Below, piece by piece: positions 50,198-59,285 of a stretch of DNA of 64,000 nucleotides (position 1 is the stretch's first letter; every line of letters begins with the position of its first letter). A program made the translations under genes and the position numbers. The notes under the pieces are model-generated. The model searched no databases. It saw only the letters and a list, made by a program, of their open reading frames with translations, and was not told where the DNA came from. Source of the DNA: Chloroflexi bacterium CFX6 (GTDB lineage Bacteria; Chloroflexota; Anaerolineae; Anaerolineales; Villigracilaceae); NCBI GenBank assembly GCA_030263595.1, contig SZPG01000020.1:26375-90374 (forward strand). Reading direction: 5' to 3'.

Positions 50198-50887
50198 ATG
50201 AACAAAGACAAGGCTCTTCATCACGCGGGCATATTGAAAGCGGTGTCGTATTTTTCGGGATTGGACGACGCCGCGCTGAATCTGTTGGCGCAGTCGGCGA
50301 TACGACGCGCTTACGACGCGGGGCAGGTTGTGTTGATCGAGGGCGAGCCGTGCGCGGGGTTGTACGTCGTCGAAAGCGGATGGTTGAAGGCGGTCAAGAT
50401 CGGCGCGGACGGGCGGGAGCAGGTGCTTCAAACGCTTCGGGACGGCGAAGCCTTCAACGCCCTCAGCGTCTTCACCGACGCGCCCAACCAGGCGACCGTG
50501 TCCGCGTTGGAAGATTCAGTTGTGTGGCTGGTTCAGCGCGAGTTTCTCTTGAGATTGATGGATGAACATCCTCCGCTGGCGCGGCAGGTGGTGAAGGACC
50601 TGGCGGGGCGCGTCATGCACCTCGTCCGCATGGTGGAGGATTTGTCGCTGCGTTCGGTGGAGGCGCGTCTCGCGCGGCTGCTGCTTGAGCAGGCGGAGGG
50701 CGGCTCGGTCCAACGCCGACGCTGGGCGACGCAAGCCGAAATGGCTTCACGCCTCGGCACCGTGCCGGACGTGGTCAACCGCGCGCTGCGGAAACTCGCC
50801 GAGGAGGGCATGATCCACGTCGCGCGTCATCAGATTCAGATTTTGGATAAGGAGGGGTTGAGGGCGGTGGCGCAGGTGATCGAATAG
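50198..50887 (+). CDS. Crp/Fnr family transcriptional regulator
   Basis: 229 residues. Residues 20-130 form the cNMP-type barrel (GQVVLIEGEPCAGLYVVESG) and 150-225 a winged helix (TQAEMASRLGTVPDVVNRALRKLAEEGMI). It lacks the N-terminal Cys cluster of Fnr. The barrel lacks a clear cAMP pocket Arg-Ser pair, so it may sense something else, such as heme, NO or a metabolite. Divergent from the membrane cluster, whose upstream regions contain Crp-like palindromes, so control of that cluster is plausible. Confidence 0.92.
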   Translation: MNKDKALHHAGILKAVSYFSGLDDAALNLLAQSAIRRAYDAGQVVLIEGEPCAGLYVVESGWLKAVKIGADGREQVLQTLRDGEAFNALSVFTDAPNQATVSALEDSVVWLVQREFLLRLMDEHPPLARQVVKDLAGRVMHLVRMVEDLSLRSVEARLARLLLEQAEGGSVQRRRWATQAEMASRLGTVPDVVNRALRKLAEEGMIHVARHQIQILDKEGLRAVAQVIE

Positions 50888-51005
50888 TTCATGGCACAAA
50901 GCCACCGAACGCGTAGAACAAGCCACTTTTGTATTTTGTCAATTCACCAGTAATTTATTGTGCGAACGGTGAGCGTTGTTTCAGCCGCTTTGGCATGGCG
51001 AGCGT

Positions 51006-52034
51006 TTATCTTGCGCCTGCGAGATACACCTCGCGGTATTCCTTCGGTGTGATTCCCATCCATTTTTTGAACGCCTTGCGAAAGACGCTTGGTTCGGAAA
51101 AGCCGAGCAGGTAGGTGATCTGCTCCACGCTGTAGTCTTCGCGCAGGTATTTCTTCGCCAGCCGTTCGCGAATGTCCCTGAGCAGGTCACTGAAAACCAC
51201 GCCTTCGGTTTCGAGTCGGTTTTGCAGCGTCCGCACACTGACGGACAACTCTTTGGCAACTTTTTCGATAGACAGAGATTCGTCATCGAGTCGCGAGAGG
51301 ATGATCTTGGTCACGGCGCGGGTGTGTTCGTCGTTGCGTTCCATCTGCGCGAGAAAATCCTGCGCGTATTTCTCGAAGTGTTCGAGCAGGCTGGGATTCG
51401 CCATGCGGACGGGCAGGTTCACGACGCTCCAATCCAGCGTGAGCGAATTTTCTTTGCTACCGAAACGCACGGCGCAGCGGAAGACGCGCTCGTATTCGGC
51501 GGTGGATTCGGGCTTGGGATAGGCGAACGTCGCTTCGAGCGGGTCGAGCGGCAAGCCTGTCAGCGTTCGCATCATCCGCACACTGCTGGAGATGGCGGAA
51601 TCAAAACAATGCCGCGACATCGCGGGGGCATGCGGCGGCGTGAAATAGGCGAGGTAAATTTTTCCAAATTTCACGTCGGCGCGGGCGTCTATCAGGTTGC
51701 CGATGATGCGCGAATACTTTCCTGCTTTTACGAACGCCTCCCCCAGCGTTTTGCAGTTCATCATCATGTAACCGAGAATGGACCAACTCCCAGCCTCGGC
51801 AAACTCTCCCATGTGCAGACCCAGGTACGGGTCGTGAACGAAGCGGGCGGCTTCATCCTGAACGAGCAGGTAAGTCTCCACGGGGATCCGCTCATCGGGC
51901 GCTTTGACCGTTGGCGGGTCAACGCCCAGAGAACGCAGGAAGCCGTCCACGTCCACCTTCAGCGAGTTGAGGTAGAGGAACAATTGCGAAAGCACCGTGA
52001 CCGAGACGGTGATGGGTTCGGGGGAACGCGCCAT
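51006..52034 (-). CDS. AraC family regulator with N-terminal ligand domain
   Basis: 342 residues. Residues 1-230 are the Arabinose_bd/OruR-type sensor domain (FLRSLGVD, ERIPVETYLLVQDEAAR, GYMMMNCKTLGEA). The C-terminus is a double helix-turn-helix ending in YLLGFSEPSVFRKAFKKWMGITPKEYR. It most likely controls the divergent gene at 52177 and perhaps the following enzymes. The start at 52034 matches the family; the open frame before it has no support. Confidence 0.92.
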   Translation of the reverse strand: MARSPEPITVSVTVLSQLFLYLNSLKVDVDGFLRSLGVDPPTVKAPDERIPVETYLLVQDEAARFVHDPYLGLHMGEFAEAGSWSILGYMMMNCKTLGEAFVKAGKYSRIIGNLIDARADVKFGKIYLAYFTPPHAPAMSRHCFDSAISSSVRMMRTLTGLPLDPLEATFAYPKPESTAEYERVFRCAVRFGSKENSLTLDWSVVNLPVRMANPSLLEHFEKYAQDFLAQMERNDEHTRAVTKIILSRLDDESLSIEKVAKELSVSVRTLQNRLETEGVVFSDLLRDIRERLAKKYLREDYSVEQITYLLGFSEPSVFRKAFKKWMGITPKEYREVYLAGAR

Positions 52035-52176
52035 GCGGCAATCATACCCGATTCTGCATCGAAGGACATATTTCATGCAGGAAAAGTCATAGGCGATTGC
52101 ATAACCCCGGGCTATGATTAGGCTGACGAAAAATGCGCCGGACATGAAGCCGCGCAATACAAGAAATGAGATTGAC

Positions 52177-52554
52177 ATGGAAACAAGTTCAAAATTCATC
52201 GTGCCTGGGATTCTTTTTCTGCTGACGCTCGTTTTCGACTTTTGGTTGAGCAGGCTCGGAAAGCCGTATAACGCGCTGGTCTTCAACGTCCATAAATTGA
52301 TTGCGCTTGGGGCAGTTATCTTCGCGGTATTACAAGCGTACAATCTGCTGAAAGGCGCGGGTGTTCAATCCGTTGTAGTTGCGCTGGTTGCGGTCTGTAT
52401 TGTGTGCGTCATCTCCCTGTTTACGACAGGCGCGTTCATGAGCATCGGCAACCTTCCGCACGCGCCGTTGTTGACCATCCACAAAATCGCGCTGACCGTC
52501 CTGCCGCTTGCGGCGGTGAGCACGATCTATTTTCTGATCGGGAAGCCTCAATAA
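52177..52554 (+). CDS. Four-helix membrane protein divergent from the AraC gene
   Basis: 125 residues, four hydrophobic helices, with His in NVHKLIALG and TIHKIALTV. The paired HK motifs at matching helix positions hint at a symmetrical fold. No family recognised. The 142-nt gap to the AraC gene suggests shared control. The following aminopeptidase starts 20 nt later. Confidence 0.7.
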   Translation: METSSKFIVPGILFLLTLVFDFWLSRLGKPYNALVFNVHKLIALGAVIFAVLQAYNLLKGAGVQSVVVALVAVCIVCVISLFTTGAFMSIGNLPHAPLLTIHKIALTVLPLAAVSTIYFLIGKPQ

Positions 52555-52574
52555 TTCATAATGGAGCGATGACG

Positions 52575-53369
52575 ATGAAAGTATACGTAATTTGCGACCT
52601 GGAAGGCGTGGCAGGAGTTGTTGACCACCGTCAACAATGCTGGTTCGACGGCGAGTATTACAAACAAGCCAGGCATTTAGCCGCCCTGGAACTCAATGCG
52701 CTTGTAGAAGGCGCCCTGGCGGGAGGCGCCGCTGAAATAGTTGCCTGGGACGGGCACGGCAATTTCCCCGGCGGCTTGGACATCGAGTTGTTACATCCAG
52801 AATGCAAAATGGTCATGGGCGCTGGAGATGGAGGACCGGCTGGTTTGGATGCTTCCTTCAACGCGGTTTTTCTATTGGGCTTGCATTCCATGGCTGGAAC
52901 CAGCAGGGCTGTCTTGAGTCATAGTTTTATGCCGGATATCGTCGGGTGTTGGATCAACGGTTTGAAGGTGGGGGAAATTGGAATGAATTGCGCCACAGCC
53001 GGACAGTTTGGAGTGCCGACCGTATTCATCAGCGGCGACCGAGCGGCAGTGGATGAAGCGCGGGCATTGGTTCCCGACATTGAGGGTGTGGCGGTAAAGG
53101 AAGGCATTGCTTTGGAAGTAAAAGGATTGGCGCAGGCTCCGATGATAAGTGTATCCCCTCAGAAGGCACGCGCGCTCATTCGGGAGACGGCTGAGAGAGC
53201 CATGACAAAAGTGGGAACGATAAAACCTTTTTGTATTCAATCTCCCTATCAGGTTCGCACGCAGTTTACCGAAGCAAAGTTTGCGGATGAACAGGCAAGC
53301 CGCCCGAATGTGAAACGGATAGATCCCACAACCATAGAATGGCAGGGGTCGGATCTTCTGGGTTTTTAA
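52575..53369 (+). CDS. M55 family D-aminopeptidase-like metalloprotein
   Basis: 264 residues. DppA-like fold: N-terminal ICDLEGVAGV with the zinc-binding Asp/Glu, AWDGHGN, GLHSMAGT, LSHSFMPDI and GDRAAVDEA. DppA removes N-terminal D-amino acids from peptides using zinc and forms a decameric ring. The start ATG has GGAG 8 nt upstream. It lies in a forward series with a membrane protein and an MDR reductase. Confidence 0.9.
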   Translation: MKVYVICDLEGVAGVVDHRQQCWFDGEYYKQARHLAALELNALVEGALAGGAAEIVAWDGHGNFPGGLDIELLHPECKMVMGAGDGGPAGLDASFNAVFLLGLHSMAGTSRAVLSHSFMPDIVGCWINGLKVGEIGMNCATAGQFGVPTVFISGDRAAVDEARALVPDIEGVAVKEGIALEVKGLAQAPMISVSPQKARALIRETAERAMTKVGTIKPFCIQSPYQVRTQFTEAKFADEQASRPNVKRIDPTTIEWQGSDLLGF

Positions 53370-53394
53370 CCCAGAACCCAACTCCCGATATTGG

Positions 53395-54423
53395 ATGAAA
53401 ACCATGAAATACAAAAGTATCCAGGTCTCCCACCACGGCGGGCCGGAAGTTCTGCAAATAGTTGAGAAAGACCTGCGCCCACCCACAAAAGGGGAAGTTC
53501 GCATCAAAGTCCTGGCAGCCGCAGTGAGCCGCCCCGATGTGACCGTGCGCCGGGGTGAAGCGCTCTACTCTGGCACGCCGCTCGGACAGAAACTGCCGTT
53601 TGTACCGGGATACGCCGTGATCGGCGATGTGGATGCCGTTGGAGAAGGCGTGCGCGCCTCGCTCGCCGGCGAACGCGTGGGAGTCTTGACTGTCACAAGA
53701 GGTTATACCGAAGTCCTGTATTGGAGAAGTGACCGGCTGATTCCCGTCCCCGCCGGGTTGGATCCCGCTGAAGCCGTTCCCTTGATCTTGAATTATATTG
53801 TCGCTTACCAGGTCATGCACCGTTCGGCTAAGGTCAAGGCGGGCGAGAAGGTGTTGATCATTGGCGCCAGCGGCGGGATCGGAACCGCGCTGCTGCAACT
53901 CGGTCAACTGGCGGGACTGAAGGTGTACGCCCTCGCGTCGAAAAACAAACACGACCTCCTGATCGAATACGGCGCGACGCCCATTGACTATCACACGCAG
54001 GATTTTGTCGAATTCATCCGTCAGCGCGAATCGGATGGGCTTGACGCGGTCTTCGATGGAATGACAAGGCTCGATACCATTCGCGGCGGATTGTCGCTGT
54101 TACGGCGCGGAGGCAGGCTGGTGAGTTATGGTGAACCTGCCGGTTTTTCTGTGCTGTTTCGCGTTCTTTTGACTTTACTCACGGTCAACCTCTTGCCGAA
54201 CGGTAAATCGTTCAGCCTTTATGGAACCTCGTTTTATTTTATGGGAGACAAACAGCCGTTTCTGGAGGATTGGGCGGCGCTTTTTAGACTACTACAAGAG
54301 GGTAAAATCAAACCGGTCATTGCGAAGAGATTTTCCATTTTGGAAGCGGCGCAAGCCAATGCGCTGCTCGAAAGCGGGCAGGTGACTGGCAATATTGTCT
54401 TGCTGGCGCCGGAGTTATTGTAG
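53395..54423 (+). CDS. Zinc-independent MDR family oxidoreductase (quinone reductase-like)
   Basis: 342 residues. GroES-like N-half (HHGGPEVLQIVEKDLRPPTKGEV) and a Rossmann C-half with the nucleotide loop IIGASGGIGTALLQL. No zinc ligands, so it fits NADPH-dependent quinone or enal reductases. The last 50 residues (FLEDWAALFRLLQEGKIKPV ... LLESGQVTGNIVL) are duplicated in the chimeric relic at 55247. No clear ribosome site; a second ATG is at 53404. Confidence 0.9.
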   Translation: MKTMKYKSIQVSHHGGPEVLQIVEKDLRPPTKGEVRIKVLAAAVSRPDVTVRRGEALYSGTPLGQKLPFVPGYAVIGDVDAVGEGVRASLAGERVGVLTVTRGYTEVLYWRSDRLIPVPAGLDPAEAVPLILNYIVAYQVMHRSAKVKAGEKVLIIGASGGIGTALLQLGQLAGLKVYALASKNKHDLLIEYGATPIDYHTQDFVEFIRQRESDGLDAVFDGMTRLDTIRGGLSLLRRGGRLVSYGEPAGFSVLFRVLLTLLTVNLLPNGKSFSLYGTSFYFMGDKQPFLEDWAALFRLLQEGKIKPVIAKRFSILEAAQANALLESGQVTGNIVLLAPELL

Positions 54424-54433
54424 AAGGAAACGA

Positions 54434-55246
54434 ATGAACACTTCCCCTCGCTCCTCCGAATTCCATCTATCGTCCATCCATACCCTCTCGGTCGTCATCG
54501 CCGCGCTGATGACCCTCCTCTCGTTGGCGGGATTATTCTTCCAGCCCCTCCTCTACCCCACGCAGGAGTTACAGCGCGCGTTCGTCGCGAACGATATGGT
54601 CAATCTGTTCATTGGCTTGCCCGTGCTGCTGGTATCCCTATCCCTCTACCGGCGCGGGAAGTTGATTGGCTCGCTCTTCCTGCCGGGCGCACTGCTCTAT
54701 GTCACCTACAATTATCTCGCTTACCTGATTGCCACGTGGCTGGCGGTCCAGTCCCTTTTCTATGCGGCGCTGGTTGGATTGAGCGCGGTCGGCGTATTTC
54801 AAATCCTTGCCAGCGTGGACAAAGAGAGCGTTCGGCAAAGGCTTCACGGCGCGGTCCCCGAGCGATTCGCAGGCGGCGTGTTGATGGTGTTTGGGTTATT
54901 GTTCTTTTTCAGGGGCAGTGGTCAAGTCTATTCCGCTTTTACGGAATCAACATCATTCTTTAGCCCGGAGATGTCCGTCGTCTACGCCGATCTAATCACC
55001 ACCCCGCTTTGGATCATCGGCGGCTGGCTGCTTTGGCGGCGTCAGGCACTGGGATATATCTCCGCAGGGGGATTGCTTTGTCAAGCCAGCCTGTTGTTCA
55101 TTGGACTGCTTGTGTTCTTCATTGTCCAGCCTTTCTTGACCGGCGCACCATTTCCACCAGTTGATTTTGTCGTAATCCTTGTCATGGGAATGTTTTTCTT
55201 TATCCCATTAGGGCTGTTTGTGCGCGGCGTGCTTTCAACGGATTGA
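54434..55246 (+). CDS. Polytopic membrane protein of unknown function
   Basis: 270 residues, seven or eight helices, no conserved motif recognised. ATG with AAGGAAA upstream, 10 nt after the MDR gene stop, so probably in the same transcript. It separates the MDR gene from the relic that carries a second copy of the MDR C-terminus. Confidence 0.7.
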   Translation: MNTSPRSSEFHLSSIHTLSVVIAALMTLLSLAGLFFQPLLYPTQELQRAFVANDMVNLFIGLPVLLVSLSLYRRGKLIGSLFLPGALLYVTYNYLAYLIATWLAVQSLFYAALVGLSAVGVFQILASVDKESVRQRLHGAVPERFAGGVLMVFGLLFFFRGSGQVYSAFTESTSFFSPEMSVVYADLITTPLWIIGGWLLWRRQALGYISAGGLLCQASLLFIGLLVFFIVQPFLTGAPFPPVDFVVILVMGMFFFIPLGLFVRGVLSTD

Positions 55247-55519
55247 CCTTATGCCCTCGACCTGTCGCGCATCAAAGCCCTCTGCTTTGACGTGGACGGG
55301 ACGCTCAACGCTACGGACGATCTTGCCGTTGAAAAGATCGAACTGTTTCTGGAGGATTGGGCGGCGCTCTTTAATTTGATCCAGGAAGGTAAAAACAAAT
55401 CTGTCATTGCCGGGAAATTTTCCGTTTTGGAAGCGGTTCAAACAAATGCGCTATTTGAAAGCGGAGAAGCGACGGGTAACATCGTACTGCTCGCCCTCAA
55501 ATTCTTGCAAGCGGAGTAA
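55247..55519 (+). pseudogene. Chimeric relic: HAD hydrolase start joined to an MDR C-terminus
   Basis: Directly after the upstream TGA the frame reads SRIKALCFDVDGTLNATDD, the first motif of a HAD-family phosphatase, with no start codon except GTG at 55292. It then joins FLEDWAALFNLIQEGKNKSV ... ALFESGEATGNIVLLAL, a diverged copy of the last 50 residues of the MDR gene at 53395. It looks like a duplication of the MDR locus followed by a fusion and deletion. A terminator follows. Confidence 0.75.
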
Positions 55520-55569
55520 ATGGCTGGGCTGGCGGGCAATCGAAAACCGATAAAAGTCGTTGAAAGTAT

Positions 55570-55617
55570 CTCGCTCAAGGTGTATGTTCGCCATGCCTTG
55601 AGCGAGTTTTTATTTTT
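55570..55617 (+). terminator. Terminator after the chimeric relic
   Basis: CTCGCTCAAGG/CCTTGAGCGAG, 15-nt loop, then TTTTTATTTTT. Confidence 0.85.
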
Positions 55618-55623
55618 GGAAAG

Positions 55624-55719
55624 AGACCCTAAAGGTTTTTCTAGAAGATCCAATAGATCATTTGTTGGAAACCATCGTTGAAAATTTCTCTTGGTTTGCG
55701 ATGGAAACCTTTAGGGTCT
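55624..55719. repeat. AGACCCTAAAGGTTT inverted repeat
   Basis: Perfect 15-bp arms AGACCCTAAAGGTTT (55624-55638) and AAACCTTTAGGGTCT (55705-55719), 66 nt apart. The same arms occur back to back inside the ABC ATPase gene at 60287. Confidence 0.85.
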
Positions 55720-55740
55720 TGCCATGTATCGGAGCATTCC

Positions 55741-56043
55741 ATGACACCACTCACCGACCGACCCATTCCCCTCATTGACCCTCGTCTCTGCGACGGCTGC
55801 GGATTGTGCGTGCGTGCCTGCCCGACGAAGGCGCTGGCATTGCAGGACGAGAAAGCCGTTGTTGCGGACCCGCTGGCGTGCGAATACAGCGGTCTGTGCG
55901 AAGCGGTTTGTCCCACAGGCGCGATCACGCGCCCGTTCGAGATCGTGGTTGCGGAGGAAGAAATTGCTTCCCCAAATTCGACAAAAGTCGTTGAGAAAGA
56001 TGGGACACCCTTCTACAATGCAAAGGATGACAAATATCTGTAA
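55741..56043 (+). CDS. Ferredoxin-type 4Fe-4S protein
   Basis: 100 residues. Two clusters are suggested: CDGCGLCVRACP (CxxCxxCxxxC-P) and a second CEYSGLCEAVCP in which one Cys spacing is longer (C-x5-C-x3-C). The second site may be modified or hold a different cluster. A soluble electron carrier for an unknown redox partner. ATG with GGAG 7 nt upstream. Stands alone. Confidence 0.87.
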   Translation: MTPLTDRPIPLIDPRLCDGCGLCVRACPTKALALQDEKAVVADPLACEYSGLCEAVCPTGAITRPFEIVVAEEEIASPNSTKVVEKDGTPFYNAKDDKYL

Positions 56044-56170
56044 CCATGAAAAGCCGCATAATTTGCGCTCTCCCCTGGCAGCGTCTACCAGGGCAAGTTG
56101 TTGCGCAATCTGGCGGTAGAGACCGCCAAATACGCGCAGCGTCAAGTATTGCATGAAAGGAAAAACAACC

Positions 56171-57301
56171 ATGAGCTGGTCAATCAAACTACTCAAAGTC
56201 AAAGGCATTGACATCAAGGTCCACCTGACCTTCGTGTTGATCCTCATCTGGGCGGCGTATCGCTGGAGCGTCAGCACGGGCGAAGGGACGCAGGGCGCGC
56301 TCTTCGGCATCGTCGCCACACTGCTGCTCTTCCTCAGCGTGACCCTGCACGAACTCGGTCACAGCCTGCAAGCCATGAAGTTCGGCGTGCGCGTCAAGGA
56401 CATCACCCTCATGCCGATGGGCGGGCTGGCGCAGTTGGAGGAGATCCCGGAAGAGCCGAACAAGGAACTGCGCATCGCGATCGCGGGACCGCTGGTCAAC
56501 TTTGCGATTGCCGCGCTGTTGATCGGACTCGGCGCGCTTCTGGACGCCCGCGCCCTGGTCTCGCTGGAGGAATTGCAAGCCTCGCTCGGAAGCGTCAGTT
56601 GGAGCGGATTGCTGGCGTATCTGACCTCCGCCAACCTGATCCTCGGTCTCTTCAACCTCATCCCTGCCTTCCCCATGGACGGCGGACGCGTCCTGCGGGC
56701 TTTGCTCGCAAAGAGAATGGATCACGCCAAAGCCACGCGGGTCGCCGCGCAGGTCGGTCAGGGACTCGCTTTCCTCATGGGACTGTGGGGCTTTATGAGC
56801 GGAAGTTGGACTCTCGTTCTCATCGCCATCTTCGTCTGGATGGGCGCGGGGCAGGAAAGCCAGGGGGCGCAGGTCAAGCGTACGTTGGGCGAGGCAACTG
56901 TCGGTCAGGCAATGACGCGTTCGCCTCACGTGTTGCGGGTCAACGATTCGCTGTCGAAAGCCGTCGAGTTGACGCTCTCCACTTCGCAGGCGGATTTCCC
57001 CGTGCTGGAATGGGGAAGCAATCGGGTCGCGGGTTTGATCGGAGAGGTTGACCTGCTGCGCGGACTTCAATCACTGGGCGCGCACGCCGCGGCGCGAGAG
57101 GTCATGCGGACGAAGATCGTCGCTGCCAGCCCGGATGAATCGCTCCATGCCGCGCAACAAAAGATGGCGGCAAATCGGACGCGCGCCCTGCTCGTGCTGA
57201 ATCCCGAAGGCGAACTGTTGGGCTTGCTCACTGCGGACGACGTGAACGAAGCCTACCGCCTGATGGCGATCAATCCGCAATTGGCGGTGAGCGCGCAGTG
57301 A
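56171..57301 (+). CDS. M50 family site-2-type metalloprotease with CBS domains
   Basis: 376 residues. Zinc site HELGH in the third helix, second part NLIPAFPMDGGRVLRALL with the Asp ligand, and a cytoplasmic tail with two CBS motifs (MTRSPHVLRVNDSLSKAVEL and VMRTKIVAASPDESLHAAQQ). It cuts substrates inside the membrane, and the CBS pair may sense adenine nucleotides. The ATG at 56171 has AGGAAA upstream; an ATG 18 nt earlier is weaker. Confidence 0.93.
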   Translation: MSWSIKLLKVKGIDIKVHLTFVLILIWAAYRWSVSTGEGTQGALFGIVATLLLFLSVTLHELGHSLQAMKFGVRVKDITLMPMGGLAQLEEIPEEPNKELRIAIAGPLVNFAIAALLIGLGALLDARALVSLEELQASLGSVSWSGLLAYLTSANLILGLFNLIPAFPMDGGRVLRALLAKRMDHAKATRVAAQVGQGLAFLMGLWGFMSGSWTLVLIAIFVWMGAGQESQGAQVKRTLGEATVGQAMTRSPHVLRVNDSLSKAVELTLSTSQADFPVLEWGSNRVAGLIGEVDLLRGLQSLGAHAAAREVMRTKIVAASPDESLHAAQQKMAANRTRALLVLNPEGELLGLLTADDVNEAYRLMAINPQLAVSAQ

Positions 57302-57318
57302 GGTTGTTCCGTTTCATA

Positions 57319-57353
57319 CCGTTTAGCCGACAGGCGAACTGTCGGCTAAACGG
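57319..57353. repeat. Perfect 15-bp inverted repeat after the protease gene
   Basis: CCGTTTAGCCGACAG, GCGAA loop, CTGTCGGCTAAACGG. No T run. Followed by a GAGAATCGAGAGA direct repeat. May be a repeat element or a factor-dependent terminator. Confidence 0.75.
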
Positions 57354-57407
57354 AGGAACTAAGAAAAGAGAATCGAGAGAGAGAATCGAGAGAATTGGAG
57401 GATTCGA

Positions 57408-57650
57408 ATGCAGATCACAAAGGACACCCGCGTATCGGAAATCCTGTTGAAGTATGGCGACATCGCCGACGTGATGGAAATCTTCGGCGTCAAACGCGTC
57501 GGGAAATATTCCCTGCGGATGTTCCTCGCCAAAGCGTTGACCGTGGAATGGGCGGCGCGCGTCCATAAGGTTCCGCTGGATGAGTTTCTGGGCATCTTAC
57601 GGCAGGCAATCCAGCGCGCTTCCGAACAGCGCGCGTCTGAACAAAAATAA
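57408..57650 (+). CDS. DUF1858-type small protein
   Basis: 80 residues. The helical DUF1858 pattern (DTRVSEILLKYGDIADVMEIFG) found at the N-terminus of ScdA-like di-iron proteins. A C-terminal ASEQRASEQK direct repeat. It may handle Fe or NO-related signals, but the family role is not known. ATG with GGAGG upstream; the next gene starts 15 nt after its stop. Confidence 0.82.
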   Translation: MQITKDTRVSEILLKYGDIADVMEIFGVKRVGKYSLRMFLAKALTVEWAARVHKVPLDEFLGILRQAIQRASEQRASEQK

Positions 57651-57665
57651 TCAACAGGAGAAAAA

Positions 57666-58094
57666 ATGTCGGAAACAAAACGAAACTTATCGGCATGGAC
57701 AATGAGCGTAGTGATCCTGTCGCTGCTGCTGTTCTTCTTTGCCGTTCCGCACACGCTGGAGGATTTTGCCCTGGGCGAACCGGCTAAGAACGGCGTCCCG
57801 GCTCCGGCACTTGCCCTGGTCGTGTCGGGGTTGTTTGCCCTGCAAGGCTTGGCGCTCTTTTGGGCTGGTCAACGCGACCGCCGGAGTTTTTATATCCATG
57901 CGGGATTGGGGATCGTGTGGCCCCTGGCGGCGGGTTTGGCTCAATTGCCGGTTATTCTCGCCTCCAGCAATTACCGTTCCGGATTCATTTCAGTTCTTTA
58001 CGTGGTTGGGATCATCGTAATCGGCGTTTTGCTTTTCCTGGCTTCCCTGCAAGCCTTGAGAACAGGCGGCGCCGACATGCAGGCGCAGAAATAA
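57666..58094 (+). CDS. Four-helix membrane protein
   Basis: 142 residues with four hydrophobic helices and conserved-looking His in PHTLEDF and YIHAGLG. No family recognised. In series with DUF1858, YtkA-like and YHS genes, SD AGGAG. Confidence 0.7.
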   Translation: MSETKRNLSAWTMSVVILSLLLFFFAVPHTLEDFALGEPAKNGVPAPALALVVSGLFALQGLALFWAGQRDRRSFYIHAGLGIVWPLAAGLAQLPVILASSNYRSGFISVLYVVGIIVIGVLLFLASLQALRTGGADMQAQK

Positions 58095-58201
58095 GATGAG
58101 CGGACTGCGCGAACATTCAGATGTCCTCAGGCGGCGGGCGCCGTTTTTGCTGCCGCGTTTGCGGAGAAGGAAATGACGCGCCGAAATTCCAAGGAGAAAC
58201 C

Positions 58202-58666
58202 ATGATCAAAAAATTGTTTTTAGGATTCGCGACGGTCTTGCTCGCCTCGTGCGGGATGATGTCCGCCCCAGGCGTGGAGGAGCCGACGCCGATCCCAACC
58301 TTCACCCCCGCCGCCGGGCAGGATGCCGCTGTAAATCCGTTGCCCGCCCTCGGCGGCAAACAGAGCGGCGACCTGTTTGTGTGGATCTTCAGCGATCCCA
58401 ATCCTCCGTCCCGCGGCGACACCACGCTCGAAGCGTTGATCTTCGACGCGGAAGGACAGCCCGTTTCCGACGCGGCGATCACCTTCGACATTGACATGAC
58501 GAACATGAGTCACGGCAAAAATGTGACCGTTGCCGAATCGCTCGGCGATGGACGTTACAGCGGCGACGTGTTCTTCCTCATGCCCGGTCCCTGGCGCGTC
58601 ATCGTCGGCGTCGAGCGCGCGGACGGGACGACCACCGTGCGATTCGATTTCATGGTCAATTGGTGA
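58202..58666 (+). CDS. Lipoprotein with YtkA-like domain
   Basis: 154 residues. Lipobox LLASC, then an immunoglobulin-like YtkA/FixH-type domain: DTTLEALIFDAEGQPVSDA, then DMTNMSHGKN, with the Met-x-x-Met-x-His pattern of copper-handling relatives, and GPWRVIVGVER. It is probably anchored to the outer face of the membrane. Neighbouring YHS protein and ABC exporter point to metal handling, which is inference. Confidence 0.82.
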   Translation: MIKKLFLGFATVLLASCGMMSAPGVEEPTPIPTFTPAAGQDAAVNPLPALGGKQSGDLFVWIFSDPNPPSRGDTTLEALIFDAEGQPVSDAAITFDIDMTNMSHGKNVTVAESLGDGRYSGDVFFLMPGPWRVIVGVERADGTTTVRFDFMVNW

Positions 58667-58681
58667 TTTTGGAGAAATGAC

Positions 58682-59272
58682 ATGTTGAATTTGACAACTG
58701 CGATCATCGCCAGCCTTGTCGTCATGCTCGTCAGCGCGGGAGTTGGTGTGTATCTCTCGCGTTACAGGTCGTCGGTCACCGAAATGCTCGGCATGATGAT
58801 CGGCATGACGCAGGGCATGATGACGGGCATCGCCGTCGGTTATTTCATCGGCGCGGCGACGGACATGTTCATCAGCAACCTGGTCGGCGTGACCGTCGGT
58901 CTCGCTTTTGGAATTATCTTCGGGCGCGTCGGCGGCTTGATGGGCATGATGGACGGCGGCATGGGCGGCGCGATGGGCGGCATGATGGGCGCCATGCTCG
59001 GCGTGATGCTGCAATACCTCTACAACGGCTGGGCGATCCTCATCACCAACGTTTTGATCGCCGCCATCTACCTCGCCTCGATGATCGCCCTCGTGCGCCT
59101 CGTGCGACAGGGCGCGGCGGCGCAATTGGAGACCGACCCGGTCTGTGACATGAAAGTGGACCCCAAAACGTCCCTCCAGCACGTTCATCAAGGGTACACG
59201 TATTACTTCTGCGCGCCAGCCTGCCAGCGCGCGTTCGCCAAAGACCCTGAAAAGTATTTGAAAAAACAATGA
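58682..59272 (+). CDS. Met/Gly-rich membrane protein with C-terminal YHS domain
   Basis: 196 residues. Four helices unusually rich in Met and Gly (GMMIGMTQGMMTGI and GGLMGMMDGGMGGAMGGM), then a YHS domain (TDPVCDMKVD ... YYFCAPACQRAFAKDPEKY) with three Cys. YHS domains occur on copper ATPases and chaperones. The Met-rich helices could bind Cu(I). SD GGAG, 15 nt after the YtkA-like gene. I infer copper sensing or transport; untested. Confidence 0.85.
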   Translation: MLNLTTAIIASLVVMLVSAGVGVYLSRYRSSVTEMLGMMIGMTQGMMTGIAVGYFIGAATDMFISNLVGVTVGLAFGIIFGRVGGLMGMMDGGMGGAMGGMMGAMLGVMLQYLYNGWAILITNVLIAAIYLASMIALVRLVRQGAAAQLETDPVCDMKVDPKTSLQHVHQGYTYYFCAPACQRAFAKDPEKYLKKQ

Positions 59273-59285
59273 TAAGGATTTACGA

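Larger units (their letters stand above)
55520..55740. other. Intergenic region with terminator and long inverted repeat
   Basis: Contains the terminator at 55570 and the AGACCCTAAAGGTTT inverted repeat at 55624-55719. No gene seen. Confidence 0.6.

Noticed and set aside
55249..55519. An intact small HAD phosphatase
   Set aside because: Only the first HAD motif is present and the remainder is an MDR C-terminus.
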